Assembly (NCBI RefSeq): GCF_002276045.1
Contig: NZ_NQMR01000016.1
Location: 1 to 64,000 of the forward strand
Reading direction: 5' to 3'
Source: Pseudoalteromonas sp. NBT06-2
Lineage (GTDB): Bacteria > Pseudomonadota > Gammaproteobacteria > Enterobacterales > Alteromonadaceae
DNA: 64,000 nt
In this document: in pieces, positions 8,052 through 15,809 of the stretch
Numbering within the stretch: position 1 is the first letter of the stretch
How the letters are laid out: each line of letters begins with the position of its first letter
The notes under the pieces: generated by a model
The model's input: only the letters and a program-made list of their open reading frames with translations
Database searches by the model: none
Told to the model about the DNA's origin: nothing
Translations under genes and position numbers: made by a program

Positions 8052-10691
8052 ATGAGCTCATTAAATATACAAACACCAAAGGCTAAGTTTTTAAAAGATT
8101 ATGCTAAACCTGCATTTTCAATCACTGATATATATTTAGAGTTTGATCTTGACGATACGCAAACTCAAGTACGTGCTACTTCTAAAGTAAAACGTAACTA
8201 TTGTGAAAATAAAAGTGTAATACAAGGCGATTTGATTTTAGATGGAATCGATCTCGAGCTATTATCGGTTGAGATAGATGGACAACAATTAAGTGACTAT
8301 CAGTTATTAAAAGAGCAGTTAGTTTTGAAAAGCGACAAAGATGAATTTGAACTTACAATCATCACTAAAATATCACCTGCTACCAATTCTTCATTAGAGG
8401 GTCTCTACCTTTCAGATGGTGCATATTGTACACAATGTGAAGCGGAAGGCTTTCGAAAAATAACATATTACCAAGACAGACCTGATGTGTTAGCGACTTT
8501 CACAGTAAAAATTATCGCAGATAAAAAATATCCTCATCTATTATCAAATGGTAATAAAATAGAGCAGGGCGATATTGGCATTGACCGACATTATACTGTT
8601 TGGCAAGACCCTTTCAAAAAACCTTGTTACCTTTTTGCATTAGTAGCAGGTGACTTTGATGTATTGCGAGACACATACACAACAATGTCAGGTCGTGAAG
8701 TTGACCTTGCCTTATTTGTTGATAAAGGGAACCTCGATAAAGCACCACATGCAATAGAATCCCTTAAAAAGTCAATGAAGTGGGATGAAGACACTTTCGG
8801 CTTAGAATATGATTTAGATATTTATATGATAGTTGCTGTTGACTTTTTCAATATGGGTGCGATGGAAAACAAAGGTTTAAATGTTTTCAATAGCAAATGT
8901 GTATTAGCCAATCAACAAACTGCGACCGATAGTGATTATCATATGATTGAATCTATCATAGGTCACGAATATTTCCATAACTGGACAGGTAATCGAGTTA
9001 CTTGTAGAGATTGGTTCCAATTATCACTAAAAGAAGGTTTAACTGTATTTAGAGATCAAGAATTCAGTTCAGATCTAGGCTCGCGTGCAATAAATAGAAT
9101 TGCCGCAGTCAAGGCGATGCGTACACATCAATTTTCTGAAGATGCAGGGCCTATGGCACATCCGATCAGACCTGAAAAAGTAATAGAGATGAATAACTTT
9201 TATACAGTGACGGTTTATAATAAAGGTGCTGAGGTTATTCGTATGATGCATACTTTATTAGGAAAAGAAAATTTCAGGAAAGGCATGGATCTTTATTTTC
9301 AACGCCATGATGGTCAAGCTGTTACCTGTGATGACTTTGTCAATGTGATGATGGCAGCATCTAACATAGATCTAACACAATTTAAAACTTGGTATAGTCA
9401 GTCTGGGACACCGAAACTGATTGTTTCCGAATCATATAATGCTAAAAAATCACAATACCAACTTGAAATTAAACAAGTACATACAGCAACAACAGATCAA
9501 GCAATAAAACAAAATTTACATATTCCTTTTGCGATCGAATTTTTAGATTCGTCTGGTAAAACATTACCTTTAACTTATAAAAATAAAAAAATAAATAAAG
9601 TATTAAATATTACAGATGAGCAACATACTTTTTATTTTGATAGTTTAAAAGAAAAGCCTACGGTTATTTTACTTGAAGACTTCTCAGCACCTTGCCAGTT
9701 AGAGTTTGAATATTCTGATAAGCAGTTATGCCATATTGTACGTCATGCAAGTTCAGATTTTTCTCGTTGGGATGCACAACAAATATTAATTACAAATAAT
9801 ATTAAAAGAGCAGTCGAAAATAATGATATGACATTAGAATCTAGTGTTATTGAATTAATAAAAGACATAATCGAAGATGGTACTATTGATCTTGAATTAG
9901 CAGCACAATTAATAAAGTTACCTAGTTTTGATACTTTAAGTTCAGATTATGAGCAAGTTCCTGTTGATGAATTAATAAAGGTTAGCGAAAGCTTTGAGAA
10001 ACAAATAGCGGATGCATTATCACAGCAATTTATAACACGATATAAGGCGTTAAGTAAAAAGAGTGAATCTGAATGCTTAGACCTTTCAGCTACTGTAGTT
10101 GGAAAGCGTGCACTTAAAAATGCTTGCTTATTCTACTTAGCTAAACAAAATAAACTAGATCTAAACCTAATCCTAATCCTTAAAAAGCAATATGCGTTAG
10201 AAAATATGACTGATGCACTTGCTGTATTAAGTGCTGTGGTTCATGCTGATCATGTATTATCCAATGAAATGTTAGACTCTTTCGAATCTAAGTGGTCAAA
10301 AAACGCACTAGTAATGGATAAGTGGTTTGCACTTAAAGCAATGCAAGACAGATCAGATATTACCTCACACCTTGAAACGCTTTATCAACATGATCACTTT
10401 GATTATGCAAATCCAAATCGTGTACGTGCACTAGTTGGTAACTTCTCTCACTTTAACTTAAAACATTTTCATAATATCGATGGTTCAGGTTACAAGTTAT
10501 TAACTGATATATTAATTAAGTTAAATGATATTAATCCACAGAATGCTTCTAGGATGATCACCCCATTAATGTCCTGGAAAAAATTAGACATTAATAGGCA
10601 GCTATTAATTAAGAAGCAGCTACAAAGACTAGAAAATATTGAAAATTTAAGCCCAGATCTCTATGAAAAAGTTTCTAAAGCTTTAAACTAG
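8052..10691 (+). CDS. pepN: Aminopeptidase N (M1 family zinc metallopeptidase)
   Basis: PepN removes N-terminal residues from peptides in the cytosol, in the last steps of protein turnover. The 879 residues match E. coli PepN in length and architecture. The substrate-binding GAMEN motif is at 269-273. The zinc site is H305-EYF-H309, with E328 as the third ligand (in KEGLTVF). The long helical C-terminal half typical of bacterial PepN is complete. No signal peptide is present. The gene starts 24 bp after a terminator and ends in front of a strong 12-bp-stem terminator, so it is probably monocistronic. Confidence 0.96.
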   Translation: MSSLNIQTPKAKFLKDYAKPAFSITDIYLEFDLDDTQTQVRATSKVKRNYCENKSVIQGDLILDGIDLELLSVEIDGQQLSDYQLLKEQLVLKSDKDEFELTIITKISPATNSSLEGLYLSDGAYCTQCEAEGFRKITYYQDRPDVLATFTVKIIADKKYPHLLSNGNKIEQGDIGIDRHYTVWQDPFKKPCYLFALVAGDFDVLRDTYTTMSGREVDLALFVDKGNLDKAPHAIESLKKSMKWDEDTFGLEYDLDIYMIVAVDFFNMGAMENKGLNVFNSKCVLANQQTATDSDYHMIESIIGHEYFHNWTGNRVTCRDWFQLSLKEGLTVFRDQEFSSDLGSRAINRIAAVKAMRTHQFSEDAGPMAHPIRPEKVIEMNNFYTVTVYNKGAEVIRMMHTLLGKENFRKGMDLYFQRHDGQAVTCDDFVNVMMAASNIDLTQFKTWYSQSGTPKLIVSESYNAKKSQYQLEIKQVHTATTDQAIKQNLHIPFAIEFLDSSGKTLPLTYKNKKINKVLNITDEQHTFYFDSLKEKPTVILLEDFSAPCQLEFEYSDKQLCHIVRHASSDFSRWDAQQILITNNIKRAVENNDMTLESSVIELIKDIIEDGTIDLELAAQLIKLPSFDTLSSDYEQVPVDELIKVSESFEKQIADALSQQFITRYKALSKKSESECLDLSATVVGKRALKNACLFYLAKQNKLDLNLILILKKQYALENMTDALAVLSAVVHADHVLSNEMLDSFESKWSKNALVMDKWFALKAMQDRSDITSHLETLYQHDHFDYANPNRVRALVGNFSHFNLKHFHNIDGSGYKLLTDILIKLNDINPQNASRMITPLMSWKKLDINRQLLIKKQLQRLENIENLSPDLYEKVSKALN

Positions 10692-10706
10692 TCAATACAA
10701 GGTAAA

Positions 10707-10746
10707 GTTAGCGTTATTTACCACAATAACGCTAACAATTTTTTAA
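10707..10746 (+). terminator. Strong rho-independent terminator after pepN
   Basis: A perfect 12-bp stem (GTTAGCGTTATT/AATAACGCTAAC) with a TACCAC loop is followed by AATTTTTT. Confidence 0.9.
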
Positions 10747-10765
10747 ATGATTAAATAATAAAGTA

Positions 10766-10987
10766 ATGAAACAGTTTTTATTCGATTTAGATTTAAGTTA
10801 CGAACAATGTGAACAATTTTATTCAGGTCATATTGAGTCAATTCAAGTTACTTCCCATTCAGGAAAAACAATTAGAATTCCAGCAAATAGGTTTCGTTCT
10901 TTTATTACCCCAATAGGAATTAAGCAACAATTTAAGCTTAAATTAACTGATTATAATCAATTTATATCCCTTGAAAAAATAACATAG
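10766..10987 (+). CDS. DUF2835 family protein
   Basis: This 73-residue soluble protein has the DUF2835 pattern: an N-terminal FDLDLSYEQCEQFYSGHI, a central GKTIRIPANRFRSFIT, and a C-terminal GIKQQFKLKLT. The function of the family is unknown; it is widespread in gammaproteobacteria next to metabolic genes. It follows the pepN terminator by about 20 bp with only a weak ribosome site, so its expression may depend on readthrough from pepN or on a short promoter in between. Confidence 0.8.
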   Translation: MKQFLFDLDLSYEQCEQFYSGHIESIQVTSHSGKTIRIPANRFRSFITPIGIKQQFKLKLTDYNQFISLEKIT

Positions 10988-11048
10988 AATCACATTTTAC
11001 TTGTTTTTAAAGGGCTAGAGCGGCTCTCGTTGCTTTTTTGTTAATTTT

Positions 11049-11077
11049 TTAACGTAATTACTTTAAAAGAGTATAAT
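11049..11077 (+). promoter_or_regulatory. Probable sigma70 promoter of the DUF1302 operon
   Basis: A consensus -10 box TATAAT lies at 11072-11077, with TTAACG at 11049-11054 seventeen bases upstream as a plausible -35. The expected start point, near 11084, falls inside the palindrome at 11083. Confidence 0.6.
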
Positions 11078-11082
11078 TTTAC

Positions 11083-11100
11083 TGGTAAGATGTCTTACCA
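11083..11100. promoter_or_regulatory. Palindromic operator overlapping the DUF1302 operon start site
   Basis: TGGTAAGATGTCTTACCA has perfect 8-bp arms around a 2-bp spacer. It lies six bases after a consensus -10 box, where a repressor would block initiation. The regulator is unknown and none is encoded next to it. Confidence 0.6.
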
Positions 11101-11240
11101 ATGAGTGAAAGCGTTAACTTGTTTTAATTTACATTGGTTGCTTGCATCAGATGTAATTTACTGTAATGCTTTGATTCGGTACTAGTATACTAAAAACAAT
11201 AACTTGATCACAAAGTAACCCGCCACAGAGGGAAGACAAC

Positions 11241-13340
11241 ATGATAAAAAGACCTCTTTTTGTCAAAAAGAAATTAGCGCTCGGAATTACCTGTGCGTTT
11301 ATTGCTCTTAGTAGCCAACAGATTTCAGCCAAGAATTTTGAATTGGGTGGATTTGAGGTGAATTTTGATTCAACATTTTCAGCTGGTAGCAGCTGGCGTA
11401 TAGAAGATCGTGATTTCGAAAACCAAATCGGTAAAAGTAATCACCCTAGCTTTAATTGGAATGGCTATAATGCTGCTCTTAATCCTATATATTCATCTAG
11501 TGATGTTTGGGCTAATCCAGGCACATACTCTAACAACGGTGATGCTGGAAACCTAAATTTTGACTCAGGAGATACATTCTCGAAGTTGATAAAAGGTACA
11601 CATGAGCTTGATATTCGAAAAGGAAATTTCGGTTTATTTACTCGATTTATGTACTTTTATGATTTTGAGTTAATGGATGAAAACCGTGCATATCGCAATC
11701 CAACTTCAGGTAACCAAGTTGATCCTTGTGCTGATGAAAACTCAAAAGATCAGGTTTGTAGAGATTTAAGGTTATTAGATGCATTTGTATATGCTGATTT
11801 TGATTTAAATGATGGTAACAATCCACTTTCAATCCGTTTAGGTCAACAAGTTGTAAACTGGGGAGAAAGTACGCTTATTTCTCATGGTATCAATGTAAAT
11901 CCAGTTGATATCGATAGATTAAAAGCCCCCGGTGCAGATTTAAAAGAAGCATTTATACCCGTTGGTATGCTTTGGGCATCTTTAGGTATTACTGAAAATA
12001 TTTCATTTGAAGCTTTTTATCAATATGAGTGGCAGGAAACACGTTTGCCTGTGGCGGGTAGTTATTTTTCGACTAATGACTTTGCCTCAGAAAATGGTTA
12101 CTTGAACAATGTTCAGTTAGGTTTTACCTCTAACCCTGATATGGATCTAGCTGCCATCACTTCTGGTTTAAATACTTTGTACAGAGATGCAGCTTTAACA
12201 CAAGGGCTAGATGCTTCTAGTGTGGAAGGTCAAGCATTTTTGGTTAGCCCTGAAGGTAAAGCTTTACTTGGAAGTATGTACCTAGCTTACCCTACAAAAG
12301 TGGCATTAAAGGGGAAAGGCTCAAAAGGCATGACAAAACCAAAAGATTCAGGTCAATTTGGTTTGAAATTTTCTTGGTATGTTCCTGAGTTAAATGAAAC
12401 AGAATTTAGTCTATATCATGTAAACTATCACAGTCGTAGACCGTTAATTTCGGCTAAAGCATCTAATTTTACCGCACAAAGTATAGGTACAGATCTTGGT
12501 TATATTGCACAAAATGAGATAACCGAAGATAACATTACTGAACTAGGTGCATTTAGTAGTGGTGCCTTAGTATATCCTGAAGACATCAAGCTATATGGTT
12601 TAAGTTTTAACACTGTTTTAGGTGAAACGTCTTTTGCAGGTGAGTTTACTTTCCGAGAAGATGAGCCGCTTCAAATCGATGATGTTGAGCTTCTTTATGC
12701 TGTTATGCCTGAACAATTGGCAGTAGCAGGTATACGTCCTGACTTTGCAGAAATCTCTCAACTAGAGACGTTACAACCTGGTGAAAATGTCCAAGGTTAT
12801 GTCACAAGCGATACAATGCAGTTACAGTTCACGGCAACTCATTTATTTGGTCCATCTTTAGGAGCTGATAGCTGGGTTTTATTAGGTGAAGTTGGTGGTG
12901 TTACAATCAATGATATGCCCGATCCTGACAAGTTAAGATTAAATGTATCAGGAACTGGCCGTACAGGTAAAATGTATGGTGTAGAAGGTAAAGATTACAC
13001 CTTACTTCACCAAGCATTATCTAATGGCCAAGAAACGAATCCATTTCCTTCAGCATCAGCTTGGGGATATCGTTTGGTAGCTAAAGGTGATTATAATAAT
13101 CTATTTTCTGGTGTGAACGTGTCTCCTCGTGTGGTATTTTCACATGATGTAAATGGTATAACACCTGATCCTATGTATTTGTTCATTGAAGATAGAAAAT
13201 CGTTAGGTTTAAATCTTAATTTTAACTATCAAAATGCATGGTCACTTGATATGAGTTACAACAAGTTCTGGGGTGGCGGTCAAACAAATAATTTCACTGA
13301 TCGTGATTATATTTCTCTCAATATTAAATACTCAATTTAA
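11241..13340 (+). CDS. DUF1302 family outer-membrane beta-barrel protein
   Basis: The protein is 699 residues with an N-terminal Sec signal peptide ending near ISA, and a mature part rich in aromatic and polar beta-strand patterns. It ends in NIKYSI rather than a classic terminal Phe. Family hallmarks include an early FSAGSSWRIEDRD, the LRLLDAFVYADFD region, RLGQQVVNWGES and GINVNPVD. DUF1302 proteins are predicted outer-membrane barrels that usually co-occur with DUF1329 and an RND (MMPL) exporter. DUF1329 follows after 10 bp and the RND gene is third downstream. The likely role is outer-membrane passage of a hydrophobic substrate; the substrate is unknown. Confidence 0.85.
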   Translation: MIKRPLFVKKKLALGITCAFIALSSQQISAKNFELGGFEVNFDSTFSAGSSWRIEDRDFENQIGKSNHPSFNWNGYNAALNPIYSSSDVWANPGTYSNNGDAGNLNFDSGDTFSKLIKGTHELDIRKGNFGLFTRFMYFYDFELMDENRAYRNPTSGNQVDPCADENSKDQVCRDLRLLDAFVYADFDLNDGNNPLSIRLGQQVVNWGESTLISHGINVNPVDIDRLKAPGADLKEAFIPVGMLWASLGITENISFEAFYQYEWQETRLPVAGSYFSTNDFASENGYLNNVQLGFTSNPDMDLAAITSGLNTLYRDAALTQGLDASSVEGQAFLVSPEGKALLGSMYLAYPTKVALKGKGSKGMTKPKDSGQFGLKFSWYVPELNETEFSLYHVNYHSRRPLISAKASNFTAQSIGTDLGYIAQNEITEDNITELGAFSSGALVYPEDIKLYGLSFNTVLGETSFAGEFTFREDEPLQIDDVELLYAVMPEQLAVAGIRPDFAEISQLETLQPGENVQGYVTSDTMQLQFTATHLFGPSLGADSWVLLGEVGGVTINDMPDPDKLRLNVSGTGRTGKMYGVEGKDYTLLHQALSNGQETNPFPSASAWGYRLVAKGDYNNLFSGVNVSPRVVFSHDVNGITPDPMYLFIEDRKSLGLNLNFNYQNAWSLDMSYNKFWGGGQTNNFTDRDYISLNIKYSI

Positions 13341-13350
13341 GGGTAAAATT

Positions 13351-14718
13351 ATGATTAAAAAACGTACCCTAATAGCAGTAGCCCTTTGTGCTATATTTGC
13401 TACCAACAGTAGTTTTGCAAAAACGTCAGCAGACAACATCGCTAAGTTAGGTGTTGAATTAACGCCTATTGGAGCTGAAAAAGCGGGAAATGCGGATGGT
13501 TCTATTCCTGCTTGGGATGGTGGTATTAAATCAGCACCTGCTGGTTACACACTAGGTATGCATCATCCAGACCCCTTTGCCACTGACGCAGTTAAATTTA
13601 CAATTGATAAAAGTAATTTAGATAAATACAAAGCACAATTATCGCCAGGTCAACTAGCATTGTTTGATACTTATCCTGATACTTTTAAAATGAATATCTA
13701 CCCGACACGCCGCAGTGCGTCGTATCCTCAATTTATTTATGATGCGACTAAGAAATATGCCCCAAATGCGGAATTAATAAAAGATGGTAATGGTATTAAA
13801 AACACAGCAATAGGGATCCCATTTCCTGTTCCAGAAACTGGTTTGGAAGTTATCTGGAATCATATCTTAAGATATCGAGGTTTATCTATATCTCGATTTG
13901 GTGGACAAGCAGCACCAACTGCAAGCGGTTCATTTAATGTTGTTGGCTTTGATGAAAAGTTACTTGTTAAATATTCAGAAAAAGATGCAACACCTGAGTC
14001 TTTACAAGAATCAAATATTTTATTTAAGTTTAAACAAAAAGTAACACAACCTGCTCGTCTTGCAGGTACAGCGTTATTAGTTCATGAAACAATGGACCAA
14101 ATTTTAACACCTCGCCAAGCTTGGACTTACAATACGGGTCAACGTCGTGTTCGCCGTGCGCCAAATGTTGCTTATGATGCGCCAGGTACAGCGTCTGATA
14201 GCTTACGTACTACAGATGATTTCGATATGTTTAACGGTTCACCCAATCGTTACACTTGGGAACTAAAAGGTAAAACTGAGCTTTATATTCCATATAATAG
14301 CTATAAGTTACATAGTGATAGCTTAAAGTATGCTGATATATTAAAAGCAGGTCATATTAACCCTGAGCATGTGCGTTATGAAAAACATAGGGTGTGGGTT
14401 GTTGAAGCTAACCTTAAAGAAGGTACACGTCATATTTACAAAAAACGTGTTTTCTATATAGATGAAGATAGCTGGCAAGTACATGTTACTGACATTTATG
14501 ATAATCGTGATCAGTTGTACCGTGTTGCCATGGCTCATGGTTTAAATTATTATGAAGTACAAACACATTGGAGTACTCTAGATGTTTACCATGATTTAAA
14601 CTCACGTCGTTACTTGGCAATAGGCTTAGATAACGAAGAGAAGATGTATGACTTCTCTAAACCATTTAAAAATGTGGAGTTTACCTCTAACGCACTAAAA
14701 CGCGACGGACGTAGATAA
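13351..14718 (+). CDS. DUF1329 family periplasmic/outer-membrane-associated protein
   Basis: This is a 455-residue exported protein with signal peptide MIKKRTLIAVALCAIFATNSS up to SFA. The family pattern is visible from DNIAKLGVELTPIGAEKAGN and DGSIPAWDGGI at the N-terminus through RRAPNVAYDAPGT, DMFNGSPNRYTWELKGK and YIPYNSYKL to the RVFYIDEDSWQ region. DUF1329 members are thought to resemble LolB-like lipid-binding folds, which would fit carrying a hydrophobic cargo through the periplasm (inference). I chose ATG 13351 because it begins the signal peptide and has an AAGGG ribosome site overlapping the DUF1302 stop; an upstream in-frame ATG at 13273 lies inside DUF1302. Confidence 0.87.
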   Translation: MIKKRTLIAVALCAIFATNSSFAKTSADNIAKLGVELTPIGAEKAGNADGSIPAWDGGIKSAPAGYTLGMHHPDPFATDAVKFTIDKSNLDKYKAQLSPGQLALFDTYPDTFKMNIYPTRRSASYPQFIYDATKKYAPNAELIKDGNGIKNTAIGIPFPVPETGLEVIWNHILRYRGLSISRFGGQAAPTASGSFNVVGFDEKLLVKYSEKDATPESLQESNILFKFKQKVTQPARLAGTALLVHETMDQILTPRQAWTYNTGQRRVRRAPNVAYDAPGTASDSLRTTDDFDMFNGSPNRYTWELKGKTELYIPYNSYKLHSDSLKYADILKAGHINPEHVRYEKHRVWVVEANLKEGTRHIYKKRVFYIDEDSWQVHVTDIYDNRDQLYRVAMAHGLNYYEVQTHWSTLDVYHDLNSRRYLAIGLDNEEKMYDFSKPFKNVEFTSNALKRDGRR

Positions 14719-14733
14719 CAAACACATATTTAT

Positions 14734-14756
14734 AAGGCCCTTAACGGGCCTTTTTT
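14734..14756 (+). terminator. Rho-independent terminator between DUF1329 and the YCF48-like gene
   Basis: The stem AAGGCCC/GGGCCTT has a TTAAC loop and six T. It lies inside the apparent operon, so the two downstream genes would receive less transcript than DUF1302-DUF1329 unless they have their own promoter. Confidence 0.85.
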
Positions 14757-14782
14757 AACTAACTAATTAAACGAAGTCTCTC

Positions 14783-15805
14783 ATGAAATTTTTTATTAAT
14801 TGCTTGTTATTCACGTGCATTGTATTTTTTACGAACAAGCTCCAAGCTGCAGTGAATACAAAAGCTTTAAGTTCACTTATACCAGCTGTTATGGCTCCAA
14901 AAGCGCAAAATTCTTTATTAACCGACATCACTGATAATGGTCAATATAAAATTGCTGTAGGCAAAAGAGGGATTATTTTACATAGTAAAGATGGTATTCA
15001 ATGGCAACAGTCTAACGTGCCAGTACAAATATTATTAACAGCAGTTTTTTTTATAGATCAAAATAATGGTTGGGTAGTAGGGCATGACGCGACTATTTTA
15101 AATTCAAAAGATGGCGGTATTAACTGGCATGTTCAAAACTATCAGCCTGAATTAGATAAGCCTTTTTTAGATATTTTATTTACAGATAAATTAAATGGTG
15201 TTGCAATTGGTGCTTACGGATTATTTTATCGTACATTAGATGGGGGAAAGAATTGGAACAGTGAATTTTTGAGTAGTTTGCTGTTTAAAGAAGATGCTGA
15301 TTATTTAGCTGAGCTAAAAGCAGAAGACCATGCAAGTTATGAAATAGAAACCCAATCAATATTACCTCACTTTAATCAAATTCACTTTTCAAAAAAACAA
15401 ATCATTATGGTGGGTGAACAAGGTTTTGTTGCAACAAGCATTGATGAAGGCAAAACTTGGCTGCGTATGACTGAATTTTACTTAGGCTCATTTTTTGATA
15501 TAGAAATTCTTAACGATGGTAACTGGCTTATTGCTGGTTTAAGAGGTAATGCATTTGTATCAAACAATAACGGAAAGAGCTGGAATAAATTAAAGACAAA
15601 CACGCAAGCTACAATAAATCACATCTTAAAAACACCTACAGGCGCAATTTTATCCGCTAATAATGGTGTATTGCTAACTTATAATTCAGGAATAATTAAA
15701 AAAGAGCAACAATCTGATGGTAAGGCAAATTTAGCAACAGTGATTAGTAATAATCAATTAATTTTTGCTTCAGAAGTGGGCATTAAAAGTCAGGAGTTAA
15801 ATTAG
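14783..15805 (+). CDS. YCF48/HCF136-like beta-propeller protein
   Basis: A Sec signal peptide (residues 1-22, ending LQA) is followed by repeated propeller blades. Each carries a G-x-x-G-x-I-x-x-S-x-D-G-G/I-x-x-W pattern, for example GKRGIILHSKDGIQWQ, GHDATILNSKDGGINWH, GAYGLFYRTLDGGKNW and GEQGFVATSIDEGKTW. These are BNR/YCF48-type repeats like those of the photosystem II assembly factor HCF136; in non-photosynthetic bacteria they are periplasmic accessory proteins. It ends 4 bp before the RND transporter gene, so the two are probably co-translated and may work together. The exact role is unknown. Confidence 0.82.
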   Translation: MKFFINCLLFTCIVFFTNKLQAAVNTKALSSLIPAVMAPKAQNSLLTDITDNGQYKIAVGKRGIILHSKDGIQWQQSNVPVQILLTAVFFIDQNNGWVVGHDATILNSKDGGINWHVQNYQPELDKPFLDILFTDKLNGVAIGAYGLFYRTLDGGKNWNSEFLSSLLFKEDADYLAELKAEDHASYEIETQSILPHFNQIHFSKKQIIMVGEQGFVATSIDEGKTWLRMTEFYLGSFFDIEILNDGNWLIAGLRGNAFVSNNNGKSWNKLKTNTQATINHILKTPTGAILSANNGVLLTYNSGIIKKEQQSDGKANLATVISNNQLIFASEVGIKSQELN

Positions 15806-15809
15806 AATA

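Noticed and set aside
10707..10736. The 12-bp inverted repeat after pepN as a regulatory operator
   Set aside because: Its position just after a stop codon with a following T run makes it a terminator.
13273..13350. An upstream in-frame ATG that would lengthen DUF1329 by 26 residues
   Set aside because: The extension lies inside the DUF1302 coding region. The ATG at 13351 directly begins a signal peptide and has an AAGGG ribosome site.
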